Positions 16,787 through 26,506 of a stretch of DNA of 64,000 nt are shown in pieces (within the stretch, counting starts at the first letter, position 1; every line of letters starts with the position of its first letter). Origin of the DNA: Sideroxydans sp. (GTDB lineage Bacteria > Pseudomonadota > Gammaproteobacteria > Burkholderiales > Gallionellaceae); the NCBI GenBank assembly GCA_027310725.1, contig DAIDAG010000001.1, positions 1-64,000 of the forward strand, read 5' to 3'. A model generated the notes under the pieces. It did no database searches and had not been told where the DNA came from. It was given only the letters and a program-made list of their open reading frames with translations. The position numbers and the translations under genes were made by a program.

Positions 16787-19700
16787 TCGCCCGGCTGATT
16801 CGCTGGTCGATTGCCAACCGCTTTCTGGTGCTGCTGGCCACGCTGATGGTGGCGGCATGGGGCATCTGGTCGCTGATCAAGACGCCGCTCGATGCCTTGC
16901 CCGACCTGTCCGACGTGCAGGTGATCATCCGCACGACCTGGCCCGGCCAGGCGCCGCAGATCGTCGAGAATCAGGTGACCTATCCGCTGACGACGACCAT
17001 GCTGTCGGTGCCGGGAGCCAAGACGGTGCGCGGCTATTCCTTCTTCGGCGATTCGTTCGTCTACATCCTGTTCGAGGATGGGACCGACCCGTATTGGGCG
17101 CGCTCGCGCGTGCTCGAATACCTGAACCAGGTGCAGTCACGTTTGCCGCCGCAGGCCAGCGCCTCGCTCGGGCCGGATGCGACCGGTGTGGGCTGGGTGT
17201 ACGAATACGCGCTGGTCGATCGCAGCGGCAAGCTCGATTTGTCGCAACTGCGGGCATTGCAGGACTGGTTCCTGAAGTATGAACTGAAAACCGTGCCCAA
17301 TGTGTCGGAAGTAGCCAGCATCGGCGGCATGGTACGCCAGTACCAGATCGTGCTCGACCCCGACCGGTTGCGTGCCTACAACATCCCCCAAGGCAAAGTG
17401 ATCGAGGCGATCGGCAGGGCCAATCAGGAAACCGGAGGTTCGGTGCTCGAACTGGGCGAAGCCGAATATATGGTGCGCGCTTCGGGCTACCTGCAATCGC
17501 TGGATGATTTCCGCAAGATCCCGCTGACGGCTACCGGCACGGGCGTGCCGGTGCGGTTGGGCGATGTGGCCCGCATCCAGACCGGCCCGGAGATGCGGCG
17601 CGGTATTGCGGAATTGAACGGTGAAGGCGAAGTCGCAGGCGGGGTGATCGTGATGCGCTCCGGCAAAAATGCACTGGAAACGATAGCAGCCGTCAAGGCG
17701 AAGCTGGAGGCGCTCAAGGCGAGTTTGCCCGCGGGCGTCGAGATCGTCCCGACCTATGACCGCTCCGGACTCATCAACCGCGCGGTCGACAACCTGACCC
17801 ACAAATTGATCGAGGAATTCATCGTCGTCACCCTCGTGTGCGCGTTATTCCTTTTCCATCTGCGCTCCGCCCTGGTCGCCATCGTATCGTTGCCGCTGGG
17901 CATCCTTGCTGCCTTCATCGTCATGCGCTATCAGGGGGTGAATGCGAACATCATGTCGCTGGGCGGTATCGCGATCGCGATCGGCGCCATGGTCGATGCG
18001 GCGGTGGTCATGATTGAGAACGCGCACAAGCATATCGAAGAGTGGAGGCACGGCCATCCCGGACAGCCTCTTGCCGGCAGCAGCCAATGGGGGGTGATTG
18101 CGGATGCCGCTGCCGAAGTCGGCCCCGCGCTGTTCTTCTCGCTGCTGATCATCACGTTCTCGTTCATTCCGGTGTTTACGCTCGAAGCGCAGGAAGGACG
18201 GCTGTTCTCGCCGCTGGCCTTCACCAAGACCTATGCGATGGCCGCTGCTGCCGGACTGGCGGTCACGCTGATTCCCGTGCTGATGGGCTATCTGATCCGA
18301 GGCTCCATTCCTGACGAGCAGAAAAACCCAATCAACCGCTTCCTGATCAGCATCTACCGACCCTTGCTCGACGGTGTGCTGCGCCGGCCCAAGACAATCA
18401 TGCTGCTGGCGGCTCTGCTGGCGGTCGGGACACTGTGGCCGGTCAGTCGCCTGGGGGGAGAATTCATGCCGCCGCTGGATGAGGGAGATTTGCTGTATAT
18501 GCCGACGGCACTGCCGGGTATAGGCGCGGGCAAAGTCGCCGAGCTGTTGCAGCAAACCGACCGCCTGATCAGGACGGTGCCGGAAGTGGAAAGCGTGTTC
18601 GGCAAGGCTGGCCGCGCCGAGACCGCGACCGACCCGGCGCCGCTGGAGATGTTCGAAACCACGATTCGTTTCAAGCCACGCGATCAATGGCGGCCCGGCA
18701 TGACGCAGGACAAACTGGTCGAAGAACTCGACCGCACCGTGAAAGTACCCGGGTTGACCAACATCTGGGTGCCGCCGATCCGCAACCGCATCGACATGCT
18801 CGCCACCGGCATCAAGAGTCCGGTGGGCATCAAGGTGGCGGGTGCGAATCTCGCCGAGATTGACAGGCTGACGGCAGAGATAGAGCGCGCAGTGAAACCG
18901 GTCTCCGGCGTCTCGTCCGCGCTGGCGGAGCGGCTGACCGGCGGGCGCTATATCGATGTGGATATCGACCGCGATGCCGCCGCGCGCTACGGGTTGAATG
19001 TCGCGGACGTGCAAAGCGTCGTCTCCTCGGCGATCGGTGGCGAAAACATCGGCGAGACCATCGAGGGCTTGCAGCGCTTCCCGATCAACGTGCGCTATCC
19101 GCGGGAGGTCCGCGATTCGCTCGAAAACCTGCGCAATCTGCCGGTGCAGACCGAGCGCGGTGCGCAGATCCGCCTGGGAGACGTCGCCGCCATCCATATT
19201 GCAGACGGGCCGCCGATGCTGAAGAGCGAGAATGCGCGCCTGTCCGGCTGGGTGTATGTGGATATCCGCGGCCGCGATCTGAGTTCCGCTGTGCGTGACA
19301 TGCAGACTGCGGTGGCCATGGAGGTGAAACTGCCGCCCGGCTATTCGATCGCATGGTCGGGACAGTTCGAGTTCATGGAGCGCGCAAAGGCGAAGCTCAA
19401 GATCGTCGTACCGGCGACGCTCATGATCATTTTCGTACTGCTGTACCTCACGTTTGGAAGCTTTGCCGAGGCACTGCTGATCATGGCGACACTGCCGTTC
19501 GCGCTCGCTGGCGGCGTCTGGTTCATGTGGATTCTGGGCTACAACCTGTCGGTTGCGAGCGGTGTGGGGTTTATTGCCTTGGCGGGCGTGGCGGCGGAGT
19601 TCGGTGTGATCATGCTGCTCTACCTCAAGAATGCATGGGGTGACCGGCTCAGTGACGGTAAAACCGGATTCTCGGATTTACTGGATGCAATTCGCGAGGG

Positions 19701-19911
19701 AGCGGTATTGCGTGTACGCCCCAAGGCGATGACCGTTGCCGTGATCATCGCGGGACTGATGCCGATTATGTGGGGGAGCGGAACCGGTTCAGAGCTTATG
19801 CAGCGCATTGCCGCACCGATGGTAGGGGGGATGGTTACGGCACCGTTGTTGTCGATGTTCGTCATCCCGGCCGCTTATTTACTGATGCGTCGAGGACAAC
19901 AAAACAGATAA
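16783..19911 (+). CDS. cusA: CusA-type heavy-metal RND permease
   Basis: A 1042-aa inner-membrane proton/metal antiporter of the HME-RND class with 12 helices and two large periplasmic loops. The TM4 signature [20 protein letters not shown] (about residues 394-413) carries the proton-relay acidic residue. The periplasmic stretch [20 protein letters not shown] is typical of the CusA/SilA/CzcA group. Genomic linkage to CusF domains argues for Cu(I)/Ag(I) rather than Co/Zn/Cd. Full length, with no sign of damage. Confidence 0.92.
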   Translation: MIARLIRWSIANRFLVLLATLMVAAWGIWSLIKTPLDALPDLSDVQVIIRTTWPGQAPQIVENQVTYPLTTTMLSVPGAKTVRGYSFFGDSFVYILFEDGTDPYWARSRVLEYLNQVQSRLPPQASASLGPDATGVGWVYEYALVDRSGKLDLSQLRALQDWFLKYELKTVPNVSEVASIGGMVRQYQIVLDPDRLRAYNIPQGKVIEAIGRANQETGGSVLELGEAEYMVRASGYLQSLDDFRKIPLTATGTGVPVRLGDVARIQTGPEMRRGIAELNGEGEVAGGVIVMRSGKNALETIAAVKAKLEALKASLPAGVEIVPTYDRSGLINRAVDNLTHKLIEEFIVVTLVCALFLFHLRSALVAIVSLPLGILAAFIVMRYQGVNANIMSLGGIAIAIGAMVDAAVVMIENAHKHIEEWRHGHPGQPLAGSSQWGVIADAAAEVGPALFFSLLIITFSFIPVFTLEAQEGRLFSPLAFTKTYAMAAAAGLAVTLIPVLMGYLIRGSIPDEQKNPINRFLISIYRPLLDGVLRRPKTIMLLAALLAVGTLWPVSRLGGEFMPPLDEGDLLYMPTALPGIGAGKVAELLQQTDRLIRTVPEVESVFGKAGRAETATDPAPLEMFETTIRFKPRDQWRPGMTQDKLVEELDRTVKVPGLTNIWVPPIRNRIDMLATGIKSPVGIKVAGANLAEIDRLTAEIERAVKPVSGVSSALAERLTGGRYIDVDIDRDAAARYGLNVADVQSVVSSAIGGENIGETIEGLQRFPINVRYPREVRDSLENLRNLPVQTERGAQIRLGDVAAIHIADGPPMLKSENARLSGWVYVDIRGRDLSSAVRDMQTAVAMEVKLPPGYSIAWSGQFEFMERAKAKLKIVVPATLMIIFVLLYLTFGSFAEALLIMATLPFALAGGVWFMWILGYNLSVASGVGFIALAGVAAEFGVIMLLYLKNAWGDRLSDGKTGFSDLLDAIREGAVLRVRPKAMTVAVIIAGLMPIMWGSGTGSELMQRIAAPMVGGMVTAPLLSMFVIPAAYLLMRRGQQNR

Positions 19912-20045
19912 GAGGTCAGAATACATCAGTAGTGTCCGGTTAACTTACTAAATTCTGAGCCAAGATTGAGTATTGGCAGGGGTTTTGAAGCGATTTATTT
20001 TGGTGCCGATTTGAAAAATAAATCATGGCAGCAAAACTTGAATAG

Positions 20046-21365
20046 CTAATCCGCAACAGAGAGCTGAAACTTGACACTGAATGTTGCACCTGCATCATTT
20101 GCTCCATTGCATACCTCGACAGTTGCACCATGGCGTTCAGCAATTTGTTTGACAATGGCAAGTCCGAGACCGCTGCCTTGCACCTCATTACCTGCAACTC
20201 TGAAGAACCGTTCGAAGATCCGCTCGCGATCCTCGAATGGAATGCCAGGGCCGGAGTCTTTTACCCTGAGAACCAAACCGCTGCTGCCATTGTCCAGTGT
20301 CACGTCAATCTTTCCACCTTGCGGTGTGTAACGAATGGCATTGTCCACCAGGTTTCCAACCAATGTCCTTAAAGATTCTTTATCCCCGTTCATGAACTCG
20401 GATTGACCGGCATCAACGCCAAGATCGATCTTCTTCAAATCAGCCAACGGGGCAAACTCCCCAATCACCTGGCGAACCAATGCCGCCAGATCAAGTTGCT
20501 CGGAGGGGCGTTGCGCGTCCGGCTCCTGATGCGCAAGGGTCAGCAGCTGGCTCACCAAATGTGACGCACGGGCAATGCCCTGACGCAAATTCTTGATTGC
20601 CTCATTACGTTCCCCGGAATCCTGTGCTTGCTCTACCAATTGCGCCTGTAGCGACAAAGCAGTCAACGGTGTGCGCAGCTCATGTGCTGCATCTGCCACG
20701 AAGCGACGCTGCGTCTCCATGGAACCATCCAGGCGATGTAACAGCCCGTTAAGCGCCTTCAGCAGAGGGCGGATTTCCTCAGGAACCGCATGAATCTCCA
20801 GTGGGGACATTGCGAATGCGTCGCGCCGTTCCACTTCCGCAGTTACTCGCGCCATGGGGGCAAGGCTTCGCCGTACTGCAATCCAGGCCAGGAGCGCCAA
20901 GGCCGGAACCAGTACGGCAAGAGGTGCAAGCATACGCAACGCCATGCTTGCAGCGGTTTCCCAGCGGGCATCGTCGGGCAGCGCGGCCTGTACGAAGCGA
21001 TCACCAGAGATCACGCTGAACGTGCGCCAGCCGCCATCGGAATTCCTGATGTCCGAAAAACCCGGCGCAGACGCCTTGGGCAATTTGATGGAAGGCTGCG
21101 AAGAATAGAGTTGTTCGCCGTTCGTGTTCCACACCTGAACCACAAAATCGTTGTCATCGCCGGTTGAATCGCCGATGTTGTCCATCTGCCCCGGCATAAA
21201 GCTGGTGGAATGTTGCATGGAATAGGCAATCTGCCGCAACTCGTAATCGAGCATTTCGTCCACTTCTTCCTGAGTCTTGAAGTAAGTGGCAATCCCAGTA
21301 CCCAATCCGGCAACGAATAATCCCGTCAGCAGCCAGATCAGCAAATTTTTACGAATCGACATCAT
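20046..21365 (-). CDS. Sensor histidine kinase of a PmrB/QseC-type two-component system
   Basis: A 439-aa membrane kinase: TM1 around residues 8-28, a periplasmic sensor of about 120 residues, TM2 near 150-172, then HAMP-like linker, HisKA (FVADAAHELRTPLTALSLQA, with the phosphorylated His) and HATPase (NLVDNAIRYTPQGG N-box, VKDSGPGIPFEDRERIFERF G1/F-box, GSGLGLAIVKQI G2). The gene starts inside the 3' end of the response regulator gene (17-bp overlap). Convergent to cusA. The signal is not deducible; the neighbouring PepSY protein and pumps suggest metal or envelope stress. Confidence 0.88.
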   Translation of the reverse strand: MMSIRKNLLIWLLTGLFVAGLGTGIATYFKTQEEVDEMLDYELRQIAYSMQHSTSFMPGQMDNIGDSTGDDNDFVVQVWNTNGEQLYSSQPSIKLPKASAPGFSDIRNSDGGWRTFSVISGDRFVQAALPDDARWETAASMALRMLAPLAVLVPALALLAWIAVRRSLAPMARVTAEVERRDAFAMSPLEIHAVPEEIRPLLKALNGLLHRLDGSMETQRRFVADAAHELRTPLTALSLQAQLVEQAQDSGERNEAIKNLRQGIARASHLVSQLLTLAHQEPDAQRPSEQLDLAALVRQVIGEFAPLADLKKIDLGVDAGQSEFMNGDKESLRTLVGNLVDNAIRYTPQGGKIDVTLDNGSSGLVLRVKDSGPGIPFEDRERIFERFFRVAGNEVQGSGLGLAIVKQIAERHGATVEVCNGANDAGATFSVKFQLSVAD

Positions 21366-22023
21366 TTAGCATCGACACCCGGTAACCGGCACCGCGTACA
21401 TTGAGAATGGCAGGGCTGCCGAGTTTGTTGCGTAAATTGTGGATGTGCACCTCAACCGCGTTGCTGCCGATCTCTTCGTCCCAACCGTATAGCGCTTCTT
21501 CCAATTCTGCGCGGGACAGCACCGCTCCGGGCACGGCCATGAGTGCACGCAGCAGAGAGAATTCCCTAGCAGAGAGCGCGATCGATTCGCCGCGCAAAGT
21601 AACCCGGTGCGCAACGGGATCCAATGTCAACGGACCATAACTCATAATCGGATTCCCGCTGCCACTGCGGCGACGCATGATGGCATTCACTCGTGCATTA
21701 AGTTCGGTGAAATCGAAAGGTTTGACCAGATAATCGTCGGCCCCGCTGTTCAGTCCTGCCACTTTGTCTTCCACAGCATCGCGGGCGGTGACGATCAATA
21801 CTGGCAGATCGTTTCCCTGTCCGCGCAACTGGCTGAGCAACTCCAGCCCGCCTTTGCCGGGGAGCCCAAGGTCGAGGATCATCAAGTCATACACCCCGTT
21901 TCCCAGTGCCAATTCGGCGTCTTTTCCGTCGCGTACCCAGTCAACGGTAAGGCCAGACTTTCTGAGTCCGCGCTGCATGCTGTCCCCGATCATCGGGTCG
22001 TCTTCCACCACCAAAAGCCGCAT
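21349..22023 (-). CDS. OmpR/PhoB-family response regulator (PmrA/QseB-like)
   Basis: A 224-aa regulator: receiver domain with the acidic pocket EDDP, phospho-acceptor in DLMILDLGLPGKGGLELL (Asp about 51), a conserved Thr (LIVTARD) and Lys (YLVKPFDF); winged-helix output domain with LSAREFSLLRALMAVPGAVL and the recognition segment SNAVEVHIHNLRNKLG. Subfamily features resemble PmrA/QseB, whose boxes are CTTAAG-type direct repeats; matching boxes lie upstream of its own operon and of the second RND pump. Follows the PepSY gene and overlaps the kinase gene. Confidence 0.9.
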   Translation of the reverse strand: MRLLVVEDDPMIGDSMQRGLRKSGLTVDWVRDGKDAELALGNGVYDLMILDLGLPGKGGLELLSQLRGQGNDLPVLIVTARDAVEDKVAGLNSGADDYLVKPFDFTELNARVNAIMRRRSGSGNPIMSYGPLTLDPVAHRVTLRGESIALSAREFSLLRALMAVPGAVLSRAELEEALYGWDEEIGSNAVEVHIHNLRNKLGSPAILNVRGAGYRVSMLNDVDS

Positions 22024-22038
22024 GATGATATTTCTCCG

Positions 22039-22347
22039 TCAGTCGGGATTCGCACCTTCAGGCGCGTTTTCCAATACTTTGCCTGTCACCGCATCTACGC
22101 CCACTTCCTGGGTTTTGGTTGACTTGTCACCTTTGATGTCGAATGAATAGCGCAAACCGCTGCCGCCTTTCTCTTTTTCCAGTTCCTCATCGGTGATCTT
22201 TCCGGGGAAAGCCTTGAGTGCGATGGCACGAGCATCCTTCAGACTTACTTTGGCATCCCTGGCAAGTTCCTCGCCAGTATAGGCTTGAGCCGAAAGTAAA
22301 AATGCGGATAAACAAACTGCGCCTGTTGCAACAATCAATTTCTTCAT
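22039..22347 (-). CDS. PepSY-domain periplasmic protein
   Basis: A 102-aa exported protein: signal peptide MKKLIVATGAVCLSAFLLSA (cleavage near AQA), then one PepSY domain (VSLKDARAIALKAFPGKITD, then a strand ending VGVDAVTGKVLENAPEG). AAGGAG precedes the ATG at 22347, so the longer upstream reading is rejected. First gene of the regulator-kinase operon. PepSY proteins commonly accompany two-component systems and may modulate signalling or proteases in the periplasm. Confidence 0.85.
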   Translation of the reverse strand: MKKLIVATGAVCLSAFLLSAQAYTGEELARDAKVSLKDARAIALKAFPGKITDEELEKEKGGSGLRYSFDIKGDKSTKTQEVGVDAVTGKVLENAPEGANPD

Positions 22348-22411
22348 TTCAATCTCCTTTATATTCACCTGGCGAGAATGTTCGCCAAGTGAGCAAGGAT
22401 GCAACATCGAC

Positions 22412-22429
22412 ACTTAAGGCCGACTTAAC
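22412..22429 (-). promoter_or_regulatory. PmrA/QseB-type box upstream of the PepSY-regulator-kinase operon
   Basis: CTTAAG (22413-22418), 5 nt, CTTAAC (22424-22429), an 11-bp-period direct repeat of the type bound by PmrA/QseB regulators. It lies about 65 bp upstream of the PepSY start and touches the 3' end of the RND permease gene. Probable autoregulation by the response regulator at 21349. The second half-site has one mismatch to CTTAAG. Confidence 0.55.
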
Positions 22430-25400
22430 TACGCACCCCGTTGCGTTTCAATTTTTGCATCAGGTCGAACAATACCGGCATGACGATCAACACGAGCGGA
22501 AATTGCACGACCAGTCCAGCAATGATGGCCACTGCCAGCGGTTGTTGCATGGCCGATCCCTGACCGATTGCCAGCGCCAGCGGCATCAGGGTCAGGATGG
22601 TCGCCAGCGTGGTCATGGCAATGGGACGCATGCGGTTCTTGCCCGCCTGAATCAGGGCATCCCGGGACGGTGTATTTTCTGCCAGAACCTGATATTCCGA
22701 AAAATAGAAGATCGCCACTTCGGTCACGATACCCACGATCATGGTCATTCCCATCATGGCCGAGATGTTGAGTTCAATGCCGGTAGCCCACAAGGCGACA
22801 AAGACTGCAGACAGCGACATGACGGGAATCAGCATCACGGAAGTTGCCACGAGGAATCGTTCATACAGAAACAGGAGCAACAGGAAAACCAGTGCCACTG
22901 CCGCAGCCAGCACTGCCAGCAAACCGTGGAACGCGCTCTGCTGCTGCTGATAAAGCCCCCCAAGGTTGTAGTACATGCCGGGCGGCAACATGCCCGGTGC
23001 ATCCATGACCTGTTTCACATCCCGGATTACCGACCCCATATCCCGGCCGCTGATGCGCCCGGTGACGGCTATCATGCGCTTCAGGTTGTCCCGGTTGATT
23101 TGCGGCTGGCCAGAGACAGGCTTGATGTTCGCGACCCGTTTTAATGGAAAGAGATGTCCATCCGGTGCGCGCATCAGCAGGCCGGCAAGCTTGTCGTCGG
23201 TATTGCGCAAATCGGCCGGAGACCACACGCGCACGCCGACCATCTTCGGGCCGCTCTGGATTTCAGTCGTGATGTTGCCGCCCAACAGGCTGCCCAGCAT
23301 ACGCGTCACGCTTTCCGGATCAACGCCTTCGAGTGCGGCCCTGACTCGATCCACATGAACCTCCAGCGCATCTCCGGCCGGATTGATGCCATTGCGCACA
23401 TCGACCACACCCGGAATATGTCCAATAGCCTCGGCTGTTTTCTTTGCCAGGGTCGACAGCTTTGCCTGGTCGTCGGAATAGATTTTCACCTCGATGGGCT
23501 GGGGCACGGCAGTCAGATCGCCAATCATGTCCTCCATCAATTGTGCGAGTTCGATGTTGAGACCCGGCACTTCCTTCTCCACGCGCATACGAATTTGCTC
23601 CATGACATCATCAATGGAAGCGCGTGGTTGCGGCTTGAGGCGGATGAAAAAGTCTCCCTCGTTCGCCTCGGTAAGCCCGCCGCCCAGTTGCGTGCCGGTG
23701 CGCCGAGAATAGGTGTCGACATTGGCATTGGACTTGATGATGTCTTCCACCTCGCGCAGCAGTCTGTCCGTTTCGGTGAGCGAGGTGCCGGGTGCGCTGC
23801 GGTAATCCAGAATGAAACCTCCCTCGTCCATGGACGGCATGAAGCCCGTGCCTACTGCCTGATAGGCCAGCAGGCCGGCCAACAGCAGCGGCAGAATGCC
23901 CGCCAGCAGCCATGACGGGCGAGACACAAGTTTATTCATCAAGGTTTCATAAGCGGCATAAATGCGGATCGTTAACCGTTCCCCCCGCTCGGACAAGGAG
24001 TGTGCATCCTTTTCCGAAAGCCAGTGATCGGCCAGGATGGGCACGGCCAGCCAGGTTACGATAAACGATATGAACAAACTGGCCGCCATGGTCAGGGACA
24101 GTGCCTTGAAAAATGCGCCAGTCACGCCACTCAGGAAAGCCAGCGGTACGAAGATCACCAGAGTGGCAGCGCTGGAGCCTGCCAGCGGCCTCAGAAACTC
24201 CACGGCAGCATCCATCACCCGCTGATGGAAAGGCAATGTTCCTTCCCGCAACCGGCGCATGATATGTTCCACCATCACGAGGGCATCGTCGATGATAAGC
24301 CCCACTGCCGCCGCCATGCCGCCCAGCGTCATGATGTTGAAACTCATGCCGAGAACATGCAGCAACACCACCGTGGTGGCGAGCACGGTCGGCACCACCA
24401 GCACCGCAATGAGTGTGACCTTGATGTTTCGCAGGAATACATACAGGACCAGCGCGGCCAACGCGATGCCGACAAGAATGGCGTCGCGCACGCTGGCGGC
24501 CGAATTCACCACCAGCTCCCCCTGATCGTACCAATTGGCAATCTTGACACCGGTTGGCAGACGGCTCTCCAACGTCGCAAGTTGCGCCTTGATATCCTTC
24601 GCTATCTGTACGCTGTTGGCGCCGGGTTGCTGGTAAATCTGGAACAGCACTGCATCGTGACCGTCGGCATTGACCTTTATCCATTCGGGCAGAACGGATC
24701 TTTTTACATCGGCTACGTCTTTCAGGTGCACCAATCCGTTGCTGCCGGTCTTGAGTACAGTCGTGCTTATTTGTTCGGCATTGAGCAGGCGGGCATCGGC
24801 AATCGCGAGGTAGAGCTTGTAATGATCCTCCAGCCGGCCAATGGCAGTGATGACATTGGAAGCAGACAGGGCGCGGGAAACATCATCCATGGACAAGCCA
24901 TAAGCCTGCAACCGGGCAGGATCAACCATCACCTGGAATTCTTCCTGCGCGCCGCCCATCACCTGGACTCTCGCCACGCCGTCAACGGATGACAGCAATG
25001 GTCGAATCTCGTACTGGGCGAGATCGCGCAACTGGGTAAGGGTCAGCGTATCCGAGATCAGGCTGTAGGCGATGATGGGAAATACGGTCGGATCCATGCG
25101 CCGTGTCTCCAGCCGGGTGCCGACGGGAAGCGTTGGCATGATCTGCGATATGGCCGCATTGACTTGCAGCGTGGCCGCAGCCATGTCAGCGCCCCAGTTG
25201 AAATTGATGGATACGTCCGCCGTGCCCCGGCTGGTGGTGGAACGGACATTCCTGACCCCGGGAACCCGGCGTATCGCTTCTTCCACCGGAATGGTGACCT
25301 GCAGCAACATCTGTTCGGCTGGCCGGTCGCCCGCATCCAGTGCGACCACCACTCGGGGAAAGTCCACGGTGGGAAAGAGCGAGACCGGCAGATTGAACGC

Positions 25401-25484
25401 GGCAAATATCCCGCCTCCAGCCAGCATGGCCAGCAAAAAGAGGATGGAGCGCCGATGCAACTGGACCCAGTCGGTAACTTTCAA
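22425..25484 (-). CDS. RND efflux permease (second tripartite system)
   Basis: A 1019-aa inner-membrane transporter with the full RND layout: TM1 (ILFLLAMLAGGGIFAAF), large periplasmic loops, and the TM4 relay GGMAAAVGLIIDDALVMVEH with the paired aspartates typical of drug/organic-substrate (HAE-like) RND pumps, unlike the single acidic residue of the CusA type. Substrate not assignable. Overlaps the adaptor gene by 4 bp. It is the last gene of a TolC-adaptor-permease operon that carries a PmrA/QseB-type box upstream. Confidence 0.88.
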   Translation of the reverse strand: MKVTDWVQLHRRSILFLLAMLAGGGIFAAFNLPVSLFPTVDFPRVVVALDAGDRPAEQMLLQVTIPVEEAIRRVPGVRNVRSTTSRGTADVSINFNWGADMAAATLQVNAAISQIMPTLPVGTRLETRRMDPTVFPIIAYSLISDTLTLTQLRDLAQYEIRPLLSSVDGVARVQVMGGAQEEFQVMVDPARLQAYGLSMDDVSRALSASNVITAIGRLEDHYKLYLAIADARLLNAEQISTTVLKTGSNGLVHLKDVADVKRSVLPEWIKVNADGHDAVLFQIYQQPGANSVQIAKDIKAQLATLESRLPTGVKIANWYDQGELVVNSAASVRDAILVGIALAALVLYVFLRNIKVTLIAVLVVPTVLATTVVLLHVLGMSFNIMTLGGMAAAVGLIIDDALVMVEHIMRRLREGTLPFHQRVMDAAVEFLRPLAGSSAATLVIFVPLAFLSGVTGAFFKALSLTMAASLFISFIVTWLAVPILADHWLSEKDAHSLSERGERLTIRIYAAYETLMNKLVSRPSWLLAGILPLLLAGLLAYQAVGTGFMPSMDEGGFILDYRSAPGTSLTETDRLLREVEDIIKSNANVDTYSRRTGTQLGGGLTEANEGDFFIRLKPQPRASIDDVMEQIRMRVEKEVPGLNIELAQLMEDMIGDLTAVPQPIEVKIYSDDQAKLSTLAKKTAEAIGHIPGVVDVRNGINPAGDALEVHVDRVRAALEGVDPESVTRMLGSLLGGNITTEIQSGPKMVGVRVWSPADLRNTDDKLAGLLMRAPDGHLFPLKRVANIKPVSGQPQINRDNLKRMIAVTGRISGRDMGSVIRDVKQVMDAPGMLPPGMYYNLGGLYQQQQSAFHGLLAVLAAAVALVFLLLLFLYERFLVATSVMLIPVMSLSAVFVALWATGIELNISAMMGMTMIVGIVTEVAIFYFSEYQVLAENTPSRDALIQAGKNRMRPIAMTTLATILTLMPLALAIGQGSAMQQPLAVAIIAGLVVQFPLVLIVMPVLFDLMQKLKRNGVRS

Positions 25485-26506
25485 GGGGTGGACTCCCTGA
25501 CCGCCATGTTGTCCTGCAACTCGTAATTGCCGAGCGTCACCACCGGCGCATTCGGTACAAGCGAATTTTGCACTTCAATCCAGCCGCTGTCTTCCAGGCC
25601 GGTTTTTACGTCGGTCCGGTGCGCTCTGCCGTTGATTATCTGGAACACATACGCACCGCCGGCATCACGCAAGACTGCCTGCCTGGGTACGACCTGCGCC
25701 TCATGCCCGATGATCGCGATGTCGCCCTTGACCTTGGTGCCGGGCAACAAGTTATTTCCTTTGAAGCGCACTGTGATGTCAACCAATTGCGTCTGCGGAT
25801 CGATTTGTCCGGCCACCTGCATCACCTCGCCCTCCAACGTATCTTGCGGACTGAAAACCGACGCGAGACGAACCTTCATCCCGCGGGTAATTTGACGGCT
25901 CACTTCCGGTTCGATGCCCAGCCGCACCCGCAGGAAATCCGTATGTACCAATTGCACCAGGTTGGTACCGGCCGCGAACCGGTCGCCCGGTGCCAGTGCA
26001 ACCAATATGACTGTTCCATTGAATGGAGATTTCAGCGTGTCCTGTCTTGCCCCCTGGCCCAATGCGCTTTGCGCAGCCAGTGCCTCTTCAGCATCCTTGA
26101 GTGCCCTGTGTGCCGATTCCACTTGGGATCGCGTGGCCAGCTGCCGCTCGAACAAGGACTTTATGCGGTCCAGTTCACCCCGTGCATAAACGGCCGCATT
26201 CTCGGCCTGGCTGTATGCCAGGGTCCCCGCAGGATCGGTGGTAATTTCAAGAAGATCGGCGCCACGATTGACCTGCTGACCCGGACTCACGAACAGCCGC
26301 GTCACTCTGCCCGCCTTGGGGAAATTGAGATTCATCGTGGCACCAAGCTCAGGCACAACCGTGCCATAGCCCGAGACCCTGCTGTACAAATTCATCTGGC
26401 GCAGTGCGGCGGTTTGCACCAGGGCGCTTACGCCATCCTGTTCTCCCGCCAGCGCTGCGTTGCACAGGCTCAACAACAGCCATGCGGCGAGAATTCTCAT
26501 GTTCAT
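25481..26506 (-). CDS. RND periplasmic adaptor (membrane-fusion protein)
   Basis: A 341-aa exported protein: signal peptide (RILAAWLLLSLCNAALA), lipoyl-like half-motif (KAGRVTRLFVSPGQQVNRGA), alpha-hairpin (QAENAAVYARGELDRIKSLF), second lipoyl part (DTLKSPFNGTVILVALAPGD) and beta-barrel. It links the permease to the outer-membrane channel. Translationally coupled to both neighbours by 4-bp overlaps. An alternative ATG lies two codons downstream of the one used. Confidence 0.87.
   Translation of the reverse strand: MNMRILAAWLLLSLCNAALAGEQDGVSALVQTAALRQMNLYSRVSGYGTVVPELGATMNLNFPKAGRVTRLFVSPGQQVNRGADLLEITTDPAGTLAYSQAENAAVYARGELDRIKSLFERQLATRSQVESAHRALKDAEEALAAQSALGQGARQDTLKSPFNGTVILVALAPGDRFAAGTNLVQLVHTDFLRVRLGIEPEVSRQITRGMKVRLASVFSPQDTLEGEVMQVAGQIDPQTQLVDITVRFKGNNLLPGTKVKGDIAIIGHEAQVVPRQAVLRDAGGAYVFQIINGRAHRTDVKTGLEDSGWIEVQNSLVPNAPVVTLGNYELQDNMAVRESTP

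Noticed and set aside
17845-19197. Long minus-strand open frame opposite cusA (and similar ones opposite copA and the RND permease)
   Set aside because: These are shadow frames produced by codon bias in GC-rich genes; they contain no family motifs and lie wholly inside well-supported genes on the other strand.
19912-20045. GTGTCCGGTTAAC-type sequence after cusA, reminiscent of an insertion sequence end
   Set aside because: No partner end, transposase or target duplication could be found, so an IS remnant cannot be supported; the stretch is otherwise a plain convergent spacer between cusA and the kinase gene.
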